Below are positions 24,527-34,723 of a DNA stretch of 64,000 nucleotides, one piece after another. The notes below the pieces were generated by a model. That model searched no databases and was not told where the DNA came from. It saw only the letters and a program-made list of their open reading frames with translations. A program made the translations under genes and the position numbers. Source of the stretch: Marinobacter denitrificans (GTDB lineage: Bacteria; Pseudomonadota; Gammaproteobacteria; Pseudomonadales; Oleiphilaceae). Location of the stretch: contig NZ_VMHN01000004.1 of the NCBI RefSeq assembly GCF_008795955.1, positions 218,035-282,034 of the forward strand, given 5' to 3'. Positions within the stretch are counted from its first letter, which is position 1. Each line of letters begins with the position of its first letter.

Positions 24527-24635
24527 CCTATCAGCCTCACTGGCTGGTGGATTTCGGTAAGGGCCTTTCCGCCAAGATTGATCCCTTACCCCTTGCTTGC
24601 TAAAAACCTCAGGACTCAACCCCTGGGGTTTTTTA
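24527..24635 (+). ncRNA. Candidate structured small RNA (~110 nt)
   Basis: Between a promoter-like pair and an intrinsic terminator there is no open frame but three stems: CAGCC/GGCTG (24532-24546), GGTAAGGG/CCCTTACC (24556-24590, enclosing a 19-nt loop with CCTTTCCGCC) and the terminator hairpin. I do not recognise a known family (not 6S, tmRNA, RNase P or SRP). It lies in the island between the DNA-repair genes and the restriction operon. Function unknown; antisense or anti-phage roles are open. Confidence 0.5.
24603..24635 (+). terminator. Intrinsic terminator
   Basis: AAAACCTCAGG pairs with CCTGGGGTTTT around a short loop (ACTCAAC), followed by a T-run (TTTTTTATT). It terminates the RNA candidate reading rightwards. 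Confidence 0.75.
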
Positions 24636-24868
24636 TTGCTTGAAAATCAAGCAACACCTCGATGATACAAGATATGGTGACGGAAACAATAAGGTCATTA
24701 TGAAAGAAACATGCCTGTTAATATCGATTTTTAGTTAAAACAAATGCTTAACGATTTATCCACACTTATGTGCATAACGAAATTTTATCAACATGTTGTG
24801 TTTGTGAGTTCTGAGTGGTGAGCAAATAATGGCGAACAGGACGTTCTGCCATGTTAAGACAGATTTTT
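24636..24868. other. AT-rich gene-free stretch with DnaA-box-like sites
   Basis: Holds a hairpin TTGCTTGA-AAA-TCAAGCAA (24636-24654), a perfect DnaA-box consensus TTATCCACA (24756-24764) and a one-mismatch copy TTATCAACA (24785-24793) in AT-rich surroundings. No replication gene is near, so an origin is not claimed. It is also the 3' flank of the minus-strand restriction operon. Confidence 0.35.
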
Positions 24869-25681
24869 TTATTCTTTGGTCTCGCCCAGAGAGGCCTCCC
24901 ATTGATCCAGGATATCGTCGAGCTTTGCATGTTTGATTTGCTCCTGGAGCTCTTCAGAAGGGTTGGTAGCCAGCGCGATTGATCGGAAAAAAGTCTCCAT
25001 AAACGCATGCAGATCGAAAGCTTCCCCTTCGTCTTGATTAGCCATTTTTCTGCGTTTTGCCCCTAAAAACCAACTGTAGACCCAGAACCACAACCCTGCG
25101 CTCCAGCTGACACGGCGTATGATTTTTTCCAGGTTAACGACAAGTTCTCGGAGTGCTCTCTCGTTCGATGATTCGAGCTCTTTTTGTCCGATCGCGCTTA
25201 CCAGCGCTGCCTCTTCGCTATCGGGCAGTGCCTCAGTCATTGCAGCGGCTATGTTCGTCAGGTTTTCTGATAACTTAGGGAGAAGCTTCATTCCGCGAAC
25301 GCGGTGAGCCAACAGAGGATTGATTCTTGAGTAGTTGTATAAAGCCGTCTCATAGCTGTCGAGCAACTTTGGGTCTGCCCTGACCAAGCCATCCATCAGC
25401 GTTGTCAGAATAGTGGCGAAGTATTCCTTGGGAAACTCATTGACCATAATGCTTTTCAAATTCGGCCTGTTTCCAAGTATCTTCTTGAACTCGTCCTGGA
25501 ATTCATCCACTGCCGCATTCAATTTTGGGCGTTCGATCAGTAGTTCGTGCCGTATTTCCAGCAAGTGAAAAAGCAAGACACGAGAGCCTTCCCGGCGCTC
25601 CAGACTCAGCTTCCAAAAGTAACCAATGACGGCTAGCCCCGCAGTTACGAGTATCCCTACATCAAACACTATTTCTTGCAT
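24869..25681 (-). CDS. Membrane-anchored hypothetical protein, last gene of type I RM operon
   Basis: 270 residues from the ATG at 25681 (AGGA 6 nt upstream; GTG at 25702 is possible). One N-terminal membrane segment (VFDVGILVTAGLAVIGYFW), then a mostly helical cytoplasmic part, and a second hydrophobic segment around SAGLWFWVYSWFLGAKRRK (about residue 215). It lies 25 bp after hsdR in the same direction. No family recognised; a role with the restriction system, or simply as cargo, is possible. Confidence 0.65.
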   Translation of the reverse strand: MQEIVFDVGILVTAGLAVIGYFWKLSLERREGSRVLLFHLLEIRHELLIERPKLNAAVDEFQDEFKKILGNRPNLKSIMVNEFPKEYFATILTTLMDGLVRADPKLLDSYETALYNYSRINPLLAHRVRGMKLLPKLSENLTNIAAAMTEALPDSEEAALVSAIGQKELESSNERALRELVVNLEKIIRRVSWSAGLWFWVYSWFLGAKRRKMANQDEGEAFDLHAFMETFFRSIALATNPSEELQEQIKHAKLDDILDQWEASLGETKE

Positions 25682-25706
25682 GGTCAATCCTGCTATCGCC
25701 ACAAGG

Positions 25707-28700
25707 CTACGATTGTGACGAGGCGTCGTTAAGCGTCCCTTTGTGAGACGGACTCTTGAGAAGGCTAAGAATTAGCAGTGCGAACGCTCTCTGTTTTGGT
25801 TCACTCTCCAATATTTCCATCGATAATTTTTCATGGTCCGTCATGGAGTCCAGCACCAGGTCAGTTAGCCGCTTTGGAAGCAATCCGTGCATCACTTGAT
25901 CCGGTGAGTGGCCGTCTACCTGTGCCATCACCGCTTCATCTCGGCGAACCCGGTCAGCAATCCCGTTCGCAAAATGAAGCTGATCCTCATCGCTGACTTC
26001 AGCGCCGAAGATGTCATTCAGCTTTTCGATGATTTTGGACAAACGTTCCTTCTCCGGATCGTGGGGCTTTCCGGTGCCGACACCCGTAATCGGATCCAGT
26101 CCGTCCGAATCGTCCTCACCTTCTAATCGAAGCTCGTGCTCCTTGCGCTTGGTGATCCGGTAATGGCTCAGCTCCAGCTCTGAAATATCGATTTCGTCCT
26201 CATCTAAAATTTCCTGGCGCAGCAACGGCAGCAGGTGTTTGGCAAAAACGCATAGCTGCTCCAGCTCCGGGTCTTCAAAAAACACGATCTGGGATAGGAA
26301 TTCATAGGCACGAACAAAGCTGCCAAGGTTCTTCTTGAACAGATCCAGCTGATCCAGGCCCTCTCCGATATCTTTCAACGTTGCGTCGGCCTGTTTTAGG
26401 CCTATGGTGTTGCCATCGGCTTCTGACTGCTTTCGGGCGGCCCGTAATTCGGCCCGTTCATCACGAAGCAGTTTGTACCGCTTGTTGAACCGCTCCCTTG
26501 CTGGCTGGCAGTAGTAACTGAGCTTGGAGGCTTCGGCCTTCGGATCGAAGAAGGCGCGGGCAAAGGCCTTCACCTCGTCCCAGTGGTACACCTGCTCGGC
26601 ATCGAGCGCCTCCTGGATGTCGTAGACGACCTGAGCATCGGAGACTCCCGTCAGCTCTGCTTTGTTGTAGTAAGGCAGGAACGAATCGAGGATATCCTGG
26701 GCATCGTTGATGAAGTCGAGAATAAAGGTCTCCTTGCCAGGAAACAGCCGATTCAGGCGCGAGAGCGTCTGTACGCACTCCACACCCTTGAGCTTCTTGT
26801 CGACGTACATGGCACACAGCTTCGGCTGGTCGAAGCCAGTCTGATACTTGTTGGCGACCAGCATCACGTTGTATTCGTCAGTGTCGAACGCCCTGGCATG
26901 ATCCCGGCCATTCAGGCCTGGGTTCAAAAGACTGCTGGTTTCGGTGACCTCTTCCGGGATCACCTCATCCGGTGGCAGGCTGCCTGAGAAGGCCACCAGG
27001 GGGTGAACGTCCTGGTAGCCCTGACCTTTGATGTACTGCTGCATGGCCAGCTGGTACCGGACGGCTTCCTGTCGACTACTGGTGACCACCATGGCCTTTG
27101 CCTGGCCATCCAGCAGGTGCCGGACGTTCTCCCGAAAGTGCTCAACGATCACCTCAACCTTCTGGCTGATGTTGTAGGGGTGCAGGCGCACCCACTTTGC
27201 CAGTGTGGTTCGGGCCTTCTTGGAGTCGACCTCATCATCCTCTGCGTCCGGATGGGCAAGTTTCCAGGCCACGGCATAGGTTGTGTAGCGCCTCAGGACG
27301 TCGATAATGAATCCCTCTTCGATGGCCTGGCGCATGGAATACACATGGAAGGGCTCAGGTTTGTTCGATTCACTGCGGTCCTGTGAGGGATCTGGCTCAC
27401 GACCAAACAACTCGATGGTCTTTGCCTTGGGAGTGGCGGTAAAGGCGTAGTAGCTGATCTGTTGGCTCGGTTTACGGGCGGAGACGGCGGCATCCAGCAA
27501 CTCTTCCGCACTGATTTCTTCACCCTCAGGCAAATCACAGCCCAGGATGGCCTTCAGCTTGGTGGCCGATGAGCCGGTTTGTGACGAGTGCGCTTCATCG
27601 GCAATCACAGCGTACCGTCCGGACGCCAGCTTGGGGTACTTCTCTAGCGCATCGAACAACGCGGGGAAGGTCTGGATGGTCACGATAATAATTCGGGTCT
27701 GTTCGGCCAGAGCCTCAGCCAGCTGCTCCGATTTACTCTGGTTGCCCAAATCACGATTGATGGGTCGAACCACGCCCTGAGCGTGCTCAAACTGGTAGAT
27801 GGTGTCCTGAAGCTGGCTATCCAGAACCGTTCGGTCGGTCACGACGATGACCGAGCTGAACAGCTTGTTGCCGTCGTGATCGTAGAGCTGAGCCAGTTGA
27901 TGGGCTGACCAGGCGATGGAGTTGGATTTGCCGGAGCCCGCACTGTGTTGGATTAGATAGCGCTTACCGGCACCTTCTTCCCGGGTCGCTTGAATCAGCT
28001 GGTTGACCACATCCCATTGGTGGTACCGGGGGAAGATCAGAGTTTCCTTGGTCTTGCGGTTTCCGTAGAAGTCCTCTTCGGTTTTCTTCTCAAGGTGAAG
28101 GAAGCGGCCGATGACCTTGAGCCAAGCGTCTTTCTGGAACAACTGCTCCCACAAGTAGGCCGTAGAGTAGCTGCCCTCATCCTCGGCCCGAGGGTTTCCG
28201 GCCCCACCGTCTGCGGTGCCTCGGTTAAACGGAAGGAAAAACGTGTCCTTGCCGTTCAGACGGGTAGTCATAGCGGCTTCGTCCTGGCTAACTGCGAAAT
28301 GCACCAGCGCACCGCGTTTGAAGGTCAGCAGCGGTTCCGGCTTTCGTGTCACCGGATCCTTTACCGGGCGATCCTTTTTGTACTGGCGCTTGGCGTGTTC
28401 TACGGTTTGCTTGAACTCGCTTTTGAGCTCCAGCGTCGCCGTCGGAATCCCGTTCACGAAGAGCACTAGGTCCAGCCGTGGGTTGTAGTCACCAGTGCGG
28501 GCATGAGGCGAATAGGAGACTTCCTCGACCACGCGTAACCGATTGGCGTTGTATCGACGCTCTGTGTCCGGATTCATGCCGTGATCCGGCTTGAAGCTGC
28601 AAAGATCGATTTTTACACCCGGTACTTTGAAGCCATGGCGGAGCACATCGAGGGTGCCCTTTTTCTCCAGCTCCCGAACGGTTTTCTGGATAAGCACCTT

Positions 28701-28895
28701 TTCCGGGTTCTGAGGGTTACCCTTGCAGAACTTTTCCCATCGATCTGGCCAGGCCTCTTGGAAGTAACCAATCAGGTCTTCCGGATACACCGCATGCACC
28801 TTGTCGTACTCAGACGCCTTGCCGACAAGCCAGCCCTGATCACTCAGAGACCCAATGATGTCGTTCTGGAACGCTCTCTCTCGGCTGTCAGCCAT
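25707..28895 (-). CDS. hsdR: Type I restriction enzyme, R subunit
   Basis: 1062 residues. The N-terminal endonuclease domain shows PRLDLVLFVNG...ATLELKSEFK (D about 140, ExK about 155), the PD-(D/E)xK site. The SF2 motor has Walker A QHSAGSGKSNSIAW (about 320), DEAH in VIADEAHSSQTG (about 435), YAFTATPKAKT, and a second RecA domain with NKYQTGFDQPKLCAMYVDKKL and CVQTLSRLNR. The C-terminal helical part contacts the methylase. It translocates DNA and cuts far from the recognition site. Length and motifs are intact. Confidence 0.95.
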   Translation of the reverse strand: MADSRERAFQNDIIGSLSDQGWLVGKASEYDKVHAVYPEDLIGYFQEAWPDRWEKFCKGNPQNPEKVLIQKTVRELEKKGTLDVLRHGFKVPGVKIDLCSFKPDHGMNPDTERRYNANRLRVVEEVSYSPHARTGDYNPRLDLVLFVNGIPTATLELKSEFKQTVEHAKRQYKKDRPVKDPVTRKPEPLLTFKRGALVHFAVSQDEAAMTTRLNGKDTFFLPFNRGTADGGAGNPRAEDEGSYSTAYLWEQLFQKDAWLKVIGRFLHLEKKTEEDFYGNRKTKETLIFPRYHQWDVVNQLIQATREEGAGKRYLIQHSAGSGKSNSIAWSAHQLAQLYDHDGNKLFSSVIVVTDRTVLDSQLQDTIYQFEHAQGVVRPINRDLGNQSKSEQLAEALAEQTRIIIVTIQTFPALFDALEKYPKLASGRYAVIADEAHSSQTGSSATKLKAILGCDLPEGEEISAEELLDAAVSARKPSQQISYYAFTATPKAKTIELFGREPDPSQDRSESNKPEPFHVYSMRQAIEEGFIIDVLRRYTTYAVAWKLAHPDAEDDEVDSKKARTTLAKWVRLHPYNISQKVEVIVEHFRENVRHLLDGQAKAMVVTSSRQEAVRYQLAMQQYIKGQGYQDVHPLVAFSGSLPPDEVIPEEVTETSSLLNPGLNGRDHARAFDTDEYNVMLVANKYQTGFDQPKLCAMYVDKKLKGVECVQTLSRLNRLFPGKETFILDFINDAQDILDSFLPYYNKAELTGVSDAQVVYDIQEALDAEQVYHWDEVKAFARAFFDPKAEASKLSYYCQPARERFNKRYKLLRDERAELRAARKQSEADGNTIGLKQADATLKDIGEGLDQLDLFKKNLGSFVRAYEFLSQIVFFEDPELEQLCVFAKHLLPLLRQEILDEDEIDISELELSHYRITKRKEHELRLEGEDDSDGLDPITGVGTGKPHDPEKERLSKIIEKLNDIFGAEVSDEDQLHFANGIADRVRRDEAVMAQVDGHSPDQVMHGLLPKRLTDLVLDSMTDHEKLSMEILESEPKQRAFALLILSLLKSPSHKGTLNDASSQS

Positions 28896-28940
28896 GACTA
28901 CTCCTTGTATCCCTTGACCCGCTTGGTAACCGGTTTTCGC

Positions 28941-29768
28941 TTAAATACCTTGAATATTGCTTTGTACTTGATAGCGGATGACCTGGTTGCCCGCTTCAAT
29001 GACGTCAATGCGAGCCCCTCGATAACCGATGGTCTGGCTCTCCGAGAGATCATATTTCAGGTCTGCAGAGAATGCCGGTCTGGCAAGGCTCCCCGAGAAC
29101 TCACGGTATTTAAACGACAGCTCGTCGCCAGAGCGTCCTAGATAAATCAACTCTTGCCGGAAGGTTTGGCCATAATCAGAGAATTTGTAACGCTTCGTAC
29201 ACTGATCGTCTGGTACATCAACGGCAAATAGAGCACTTGAGCCCCTAAGAATTGAACCACTCAAAATGGTTCGACCGCCTATCGCGATGGCATTCTCGTC
29301 CTGCTGCTTAGTTTGATCACCCGATACCCAGTTTGTGATCAGCTTGCCGTCTCGATCGATCAGATTCAGATTGGAAACCTGCAGGGTACATCCAGAGTCT
29401 GTCGGGCCTGAAATAAGCTGAAAATTCGAGCCCGAGATGGAAATACCCTCGTTGAGAGATCGAATATTGCCGTATCCATAGGCGACACTCTTTCCCTCCT
29501 GAGATTCGTAGTTGATCTGGTAAAGGGCTCCGGGCAAGAAAAATCGGTAGTCACCCTGCTCGAATTCCAGGTCTTTGACTCTGAATCCGGGAGCTCCATA
29601 TCCTCGGGTACGCTCCAACACCGATTCGCCAATCTCAGCGCTCACGACCTGTCCGATAGGTGGATACATCTCGGTATGAAGTTTCTGCGTGACACCGGTC
29701 GTCTGACATCCGGCAAGGAAAACGCTTCCAATGGCCGCAATACAGCCCAACCAATTCGGTGATTTCAT
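28941..29768 (-). CDS. Hypothetical lipoprotein within the type I RM operon
   Basis: 275 residues with a lipoprotein signal: IAAIGSVFLAGC (lipobox LAGC, Cys about 21). The mature protein is beta-rich (GYGNIRSLNEGISISGSNFQLISG) with no recognised domain. It sits between hsdR and the GIY-YIG gene. An exported lipoprotein is out of place in a restriction operon; it may have been carried in with the cassette. Confidence 0.75.
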   Translation of the reverse strand: MKSPNWLGCIAAIGSVFLAGCQTTGVTQKLHTEMYPPIGQVVSAEIGESVLERTRGYGAPGFRVKDLEFEQGDYRFFLPGALYQINYESQEGKSVAYGYGNIRSLNEGISISGSNFQLISGPTDSGCTLQVSNLNLIDRDGKLITNWVSGDQTKQQDENAIAIGGRTILSGSILRGSSALFAVDVPDDQCTKRYKFSDYGQTFRQELIYLGRSGDELSFKYREFSGSLARPAFSADLKYDLSESQTIGYRGARIDVIEAGNQVIRYQVQSNIQGI

Positions 29769-29799
29769 TAGGTACTGCCTTTTTTATGTGATTTTTGGC

Positions 29800-30741
29800 T
29801 CAGTCTTTGAGCTCTTCATTGGTACTTTGAGCCTCGACAAGAGAGCTTTGCCAGTCTCCGTAGGGTTTCCTGCTGTTTTCTTCAATCCAGACAATACGGC
29901 CATTTGCCGAGCGTCCTGATACCACTGCAGCAGCAGCGCTGGGACTTGAGAACGACTGGTCTTGTGTGAAGCGCACCGCGCCGGAGGCGTCCGGCACCAG
30001 CACACCATCTGCCGTCAACTGATCATACAAAGGGCGATAACTGGTGTAGCTACTGCCGCTCACCCACTTGTCTCGTGCCTGGCTTCCCTCAAGCACCACA
30101 AATTCACCATCAACTTCGCGGGCTGTGGCACGAATGCCGTGTTTAGGTAGCTCCATGTAAAAATTCGGAGCCGCCCCTTCAGAACCAGGCTCTCCCTGAA
30201 TCTGCGCTGCAATTTTTTGCCGATCACGGAGAAAGTCGAAGCCCAACACGGGCAATATGATGCGGACCTGTTCAATAAAGAACGCCATATCGGCCTGATC
30301 GGACTCTGGGAGTACTGTGTAATCGTGGGCGGTGCCGTTGACGAGACCACAGCGCCCGGATTGCTTGGCGATCGCGATAAGCTGGCTTTCCAGGTACTTC
30401 ACATGGGCTTTGGTGAGGTTTTGGTCTTTGCTGGTGATCAAGCAAACCCTTTCCCAGAAATCCTTTCCGCCTTGAGGCTCAGGACGGTTGTGCTGTTTCA
30501 GTCGCTTGGCCACATCATCGGATTCGCCGATGTAAACCAAAGGACGCATGGCATTTTCGGGATCTGGGCCCACCAGAAAATACACACCGGTTCGGCCGCA
30601 CTCGGGCCGCTGCACCAGTTCAGTCAGTTTGGTTCGAGGCCCAGTCAGAGCATGGCCGGTCCAGTTCATGATTTCGGCAGTCAAAAGACCGTTCGGAGTG
30701 CCATCAACAAGGAACAAGCGGATGCCGCGACCGTGGCTCAT
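29800..30741 (-). CDS. GIY-YIG nuclease-like protein with DUF4357-type C-terminus
   Basis: 313 residues. The GIY-YIG fold is at residues 50-140: GVYFLVG (in place of GIY), LVYIGESDDVAKRLKQHN (YIG with Arg), FWERVCLIT, KYLESQLI (Glu of the active site). The C-terminal region with FYMELPKHGIRATAREVDGEFVVLEGSQARDKW and SYRPLYDQLTADGVL resembles DUF4357. It overlaps the hsdS stop (ATGA). GIY-YIG/DUF4357 proteins are frequent companions of type I and other restriction loci; whether they cut DNA independently is unknown. Confidence 0.85.
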   Translation of the reverse strand: MSHGRGIRLFLVDGTPNGLLTAEIMNWTGHALTGPRTKLTELVQRPECGRTGVYFLVGPDPENAMRPLVYIGESDDVAKRLKQHNRPEPQGGKDFWERVCLITSKDQNLTKAHVKYLESQLIAIAKQSGRCGLVNGTAHDYTVLPESDQADMAFFIEQVRIILPVLGFDFLRDRQKIAAQIQGEPGSEGAAPNFYMELPKHGIRATAREVDGEFVVLEGSQARDKWVSGSSYTSYRPLYDQLTADGVLVPDASGAVRFTQDQSFSSPSAAAAVVSGRSANGRIVWIEENSRKPYGDWQSSLVEAQSTNEELKD

Positions 30742-32090
30742 GCGGTTGTCTCCAGACCAGCTTGGTGTATGTCCTCGTCGAAAGCGCTTTCATCTTTCGG
30801 TGGCTGCCAGCCGCGGACATCAATCTTTCCAGTGACGGCTGCGGAGATCAGTCCTGAACGTCGTTCCTGCAAAAGCCTGTTTACACCAACAGCCTGCCTC
30901 GACAGCTCGTCAATTTGTTTTAACCGCTTTTCAACTTCCAATACTGAGTGTCTCTGCTCCCCTAATCGTGGTACCGGTAATTGGATTCCTTCAAACCTTT
31001 CCCACTCAAGCTTTTTTGTGCCGTGCGCAGACGAATCAATGTACTCGAACACTGCGTCTCTAATGCCTGATAGCAGTAGAAGCAGGTAATCGGGGTTAAC
31101 GTTTGGCCCTGCTTCAAGCGCTTTCATATCCTGATTGATGGTTACAGGCACCTCTGTGATAGCAACCGGAACAGAATGCGCCAGGATCATTCCCCTAACC
31201 ACGATCAAGACAGATTGACTCTTGATTGATGACAGCCCTGTTTCTAAAAGCGCCTTTTCGGATATATGGTCGCTACTATCTGAGATTCGACTTTTCTTCA
31301 TATCCTTCGGGGAAACCCATGGAATCTCTCCTTCCCAATATTCTTGATTCTCCTTGGATGGGGTGCTCCCTCCCTTTGTGCGAACCAGGTGCTTAAGTCT
31401 TGCAACGTGCCAATGCGCCGGCACCTCCCCAAGCCACTTCACCCCGGAATCCTTCATCGGCACATCCGGATCCAACCCCTTGGTCACCGCATGGGAAATC
31501 ACTGCCTGGCGCTTTTCCTGAAGCAAATCTATCAGGCGCTCCTGCTCGCGGATCAGGGCGTCGATTTTGGCAGTTTCGTGGTCTAGGAAGCGGGCGATTT
31601 GGGTTTGTTCATGTTGTGATGGGACAGGGATCACTATGTTCTTCATTTCGGAGAAGCCTGTGCTCCAAAGATCAGCAACAATACCCTTACCGTTCCGGTA
31701 AAACTCCTCTTGGAAAACTTCTGACCTCAGAAGATGGTGAGCAAAACGGCCATAAACTCCATCTGGCTCCAGCACGATACAGATAAGAGATACAGAGCCG
31801 TCTAGTTCCGACAACCCAGATGAGCCCTTTCTGTCCGAGCGACTATTGATGACAAAATCTCCTGCAATAACTCTCTTCCGATTATCGCCATCTTGGGTTT
31901 TAGCTGCTGTCTCAAGCCTCGGTACAATTCCATGTTTGGTAACCGAGAGAGGTTGAAACTCCTTATCACTAACTTTTTCTCTTCGTTCAGAAAAAAAGTG
32001 CCCCAGCCGCTTTAAAGACCAATGCTTTGGTACCGCCCCCAACCACGCCAGACCTGAATCATAATTCTCGGTGTATTTTGCAATGGTCAC
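30738..32090 (-). CDS. hsdS: Type I restriction-modification specificity subunit
   Basis: 450 residues with two target-recognition halves. Each ends in a conserved helical repeat: [37 protein letters not shown] (about 160-205) and [42 protein letters not shown] (about 385-430). The [17 protein letters not shown] start of the second half mirrors [17 protein letters not shown] at the N-terminus. The recognised DNA sequence cannot be read off. It overlaps hsdM by 4 bp. Confidence 0.94.
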   Translation of the reverse strand: MTIAKYTENYDSGLAWLGAVPKHWSLKRLGHFFSERREKVSDKEFQPLSVTKHGIVPRLETAAKTQDGDNRKRVIAGDFVINSRSDRKGSSGLSELDGSVSLICIVLEPDGVYGRFAHHLLRSEVFQEEFYRNGKGIVADLWSTGFSEMKNIVIPVPSQHEQTQIARFLDHETAKIDALIREQERLIDLLQEKRQAVISHAVTKGLDPDVPMKDSGVKWLGEVPAHWHVARLKHLVRTKGGSTPSKENQEYWEGEIPWVSPKDMKKSRISDSSDHISEKALLETGLSSIKSQSVLIVVRGMILAHSVPVAITEVPVTINQDMKALEAGPNVNPDYLLLLLSGIRDAVFEYIDSSAHGTKKLEWERFEGIQLPVPRLGEQRHSVLEVEKRLKQIDELSRQAVGVNRLLQERRSGLISAAVTGKIDVRGWQPPKDESAFDEDIHQAGLETTA

Positions 32091-34072
32091 GCTGACAACT
32101 CCTCAATCATTCGCTTGATCCGGTCCGTGCATTGCTTCAGGTCAGCATCGATCTCTTCCAGAGGCCGAGGCGGCGTGAACTCATAGAAGTGCCGGTTAAA
32201 CGGAATCTCGAAGCCCACGATACCTACTTCACCATCCTTCTCGTCGCGCTTGGACTCATCAATCCAGGCGTCGGGAACATGTGGTTTCACTTCCCGTTCA
32301 AAGTAGTCATACACGGACTCTGAGAGGGGCACGTTCTCATAGTCCCGAAGGCCGGTATCGGCTTCTGGATTGCCCTTGCTGTCCGTGCAGATCTCCGCTT
32401 CTGGGTCGCGCTCACTCAAGGCATTCAGCAACGACTTCAGTTGCGGCGCACTCAGGTACACCTGATGATCGGTGAGCGAAGTCTTCAGGGCCTTCTGGAA
32501 CTGCTTGCGATTCCGGTAGAGCGTCTCGGCATCCATAGCACGACAGGCAGCGAAGATCTTGTCCTGGTCTTCCTTATCCATTTTCTGGATGGCTTTTTCG
32601 TCCGCAATCCGCTTAAGGCGTTCTTCCGAGGTTTGGAAGTTCAGCTTCAGCGGACGTTCAACCGTGATGCGTCGGTAACCGAAGGCTTCGATGGGGAAGA
32701 TCTTGCTCTTTTTGGTTTCCTGAAAGTCCCCATACATCCTCACGATCTCGTCCTGATCGGACTCACTCACAAACTGGCGCTTACTACCAAGGGACTTACG
32801 CATCTTGGTTGCCCGGTCAGTAGCGTCGATCAGTTGGACCTTGCTTTTGCGTTTGGCCGGTTTGTTGTTGGAGAGCACCCACACATAGGTGGAGATGCCG
32901 GTGTTGTAGAACATATCCGTGGGCAGGGCCACGATGGCCTCGACCATGTCGTTCTGCAACAAATAGCGCCGGATTTCAGATTCGCCACTGCCAGCACCAC
33001 CCGTAAACAGCGGGCTACCATTGAGAATGATGCCGATCCGGGAACCGCCCTCACGGGCATCCCGCATTTTGCTGACCAGGTGCATCAGGAACAGCAGGGA
33101 GCCATCGGACACACGGGGTAGACCAGGCCCAAAACGACCATCAAAGCCTCGATGCTTGTGCTCATCAGTGACCTGCTTCTGAACCTTTTTCCATTCCACG
33201 CCAAACGGCGGGTTACTGAGCATCAGGTCAAACTTATTAGTAGCTAGCTGATCATCTGACAACGTGTTGCCTAGCTTGATGTTGCTGACTTCCTGTCCTT
33301 TGATCAGCATGTCGGCCTTACAGATGGCGTAGGACTCCGGGTTCAATTCCTGGCCGTGTAGCGAGACGGTGACACTCTCGCTGATCTGCTGGATGTACTC
33401 GTCGCCTTCGGACAAGAACCCGCCCGTTCCAGCTGTAGGGTCGTAGATGGTCACAATACTATTAGGCGTTAGCCGACTCTCCTGTGCGGTCAGCACAAGG
33501 GAGGTGGTCAGATGCACGATGTCACGAGGCGTGAAGTGCTCCCCCGCCGTTTCGTTGGAGCTTTCCGCGAACTTCCGGATCAACTCCTCAAAGATGATCC
33601 CCATACCGAAATTGCTGATGGTCGTCGGACTCAGGTCAATGCTGGCAAACCGCTGAACCACCTGGTAGAGCAGGTTGTTGGCGCTGAGCTGTTGAACGAA
33701 ATCCTCGAAATGGAAGTGCTCGAAAATCTCCCGGGCATCCTGGCTGAACGACTGAACATAGCTCATCAGGTCGTCAGCGGTTTGGCTGTCAGACAGGGTA
33801 GCCAGGCTTAATGGCGAAGCATTAAAGAACTGCTGGTCAGCGGCCCGGAGTAGGAGCTTCTCACGAACCGCATCTGGTTTGGTCTGATGTTCTTGAGCTG
33901 CTGACAGTACCTGAGCTTTAGTTGGCTCCAGCACGCACTCCAGGCGGCGCAGTAGGGTAAACGGCAAAATCACGCGCCCATACTGGCTCTGCTTGAAATC
34001 ACCACGCAGAAGGTCGGCAACCGACCAGATAAAAGCGGCGGTTTGGGAGTGGTTGGTTTTGTCGTCAGTCAT
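32087..34072 (-). CDS. hsdM: Type I restriction-modification methyltransferase subunit
   Basis: 661 residues from the ATG at 34072 ([32 protein letters not shown]). SAM-binding motif I is [13 protein letters not shown] (about 214) and the catalytic NPPF motif is [12 protein letters not shown] (about 288), the marks of N6-adenine methylases; [10 protein letters not shown] marks the HsdM N-6 domain. It protects host sites and forms the M2S1 core with HsdS. A longer in-frame start overlaps the resolvase and is unlikely. Confidence 0.95.
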   Translation of the reverse strand: MTDDKTNHSQTAAFIWSVADLLRGDFKQSQYGRVILPFTLLRRLECVLEPTKAQVLSAAQEHQTKPDAVREKLLLRAADQQFFNASPLSLATLSDSQTADDLMSYVQSFSQDAREIFEHFHFEDFVQQLSANNLLYQVVQRFASIDLSPTTISNFGMGIIFEELIRKFAESSNETAGEHFTPRDIVHLTTSLVLTAQESRLTPNSIVTIYDPTAGTGGFLSEGDEYIQQISESVTVSLHGQELNPESYAICKADMLIKGQEVSNIKLGNTLSDDQLATNKFDLMLSNPPFGVEWKKVQKQVTDEHKHRGFDGRFGPGLPRVSDGSLLFLMHLVSKMRDAREGGSRIGIILNGSPLFTGGAGSGESEIRRYLLQNDMVEAIVALPTDMFYNTGISTYVWVLSNNKPAKRKSKVQLIDATDRATKMRKSLGSKRQFVSESDQDEIVRMYGDFQETKKSKIFPIEAFGYRRITVERPLKLNFQTSEERLKRIADEKAIQKMDKEDQDKIFAACRAMDAETLYRNRKQFQKALKTSLTDHQVYLSAPQLKSLLNALSERDPEAEICTDSKGNPEADTGLRDYENVPLSESVYDYFEREVKPHVPDAWIDESKRDEKDGEVGIVGFEIPFNRHFYEFTPPRPLEEIDADLKQCTDRIKRMIEELSA

Positions 34073-34115
34073 CCGTGGAGCTCCATTACAGCATGTCGTA
34101 GGGCAAGCCTTTATT

Positions 34116-34676
34116 TCAGGCTGCATCCAATCTTTTTAAGGAAGAATTCAATGTGGCTCGGGTTACGCCAAAGTGGGCAGCAACTTCCGTTTTCGTGATG
34201 CTGGGATCCGTTAACATCGCTGCAGCTTTACGAATGTCAGAGTCGGACAACACAGGCTTCCGCCCTCCTTTGCGTCCTCGGGCCCTGGCCGCTGCCAGTC
34301 CTGCTTGAGTACGTTCTCGAATCAGGTCGTGTTCAAACTCAGCCAAAGCACCAAAGATATGAAACACCAGACGGCCACCTGGGCTGGTCGTGTCGATGGA
34401 TTCTGTAAGCGACTTAAAGCCAACTTCTCGCTGGCTGAGATCCTGGACAATCTCAACCAGGTCTCTCAGTGACCGGGCCAATCGGTCCAGTTTCCACACA
34501 ACCAGGACATCGCCCTTACGGAGCATACGGAGGCAGAGCGACAATTCAGGTCGCTCACGAACTTTGCCGGTAAACTTTTCCTGGAAGATCTGTTCACACC
34601 CAGCTTTCTCCAGAGCATCAATCTGGAATTCCGGATTCTGATCCTGAGTGCTTACCCGCGCATAACCTATGATCAT
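34116..34676 (-). CDS. Serine recombinase (resolvase/invertase family)
   Basis: 186 residues: catalytic Ser in [13 protein letters not shown], Arg pairs in [26 protein letters not shown]-like stretch [14 protein letters not shown], and a C-terminal HTH ([24 protein letters not shown]). It is the size of Tn3-type resolvases and DNA invertases. It lies 43 bp upstream of hsdM, in the same direction, and could act in mobility or invert a segment; no inverted specificity genes are seen. RBS AGGGGCG. Confidence 0.9.
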   Translation of the reverse strand: MIIGYARVSTQDQNPEFQIDALEKAGCEQIFQEKFTGKVRERPELSLCLRMLRKGDVLVVWKLDRLARSLRDLVEIVQDLSQREVGFKSLTESIDTTSPGGRLVFHIFGALAEFEHDLIRERTQAGLAAARARGRKGGRKPVLSDSDIRKAAAMLTDPSITKTEVAAHFGVTRATLNSSLKRLDAA

Positions 34677-34687
34677 TAAACGCCCCT

Positions 34688-34723
34688 TTTTTATACATAG
34701 ATTTTTATACGGGATTTTTATAC
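34688..34723. repeat. Three direct repeats TTTTTATAC upstream of the resolvase
   Basis: Copies at 34688-34696, 34702-34710 and 34715-34723, periods 14 and 13 bp, starting 12 bp before the resolvase start codon. Could be a resolvase or repressor binding array; the TATAC parts also look like repeated -10 elements. Confidence 0.6.

Noticed and set aside
26583..28469. Several plus-strand open frames of 100-160 codons inside hsdR
   Set aside because: They are antisense shadows of a strongly conserved gene, without ribosome binding sites or domains.
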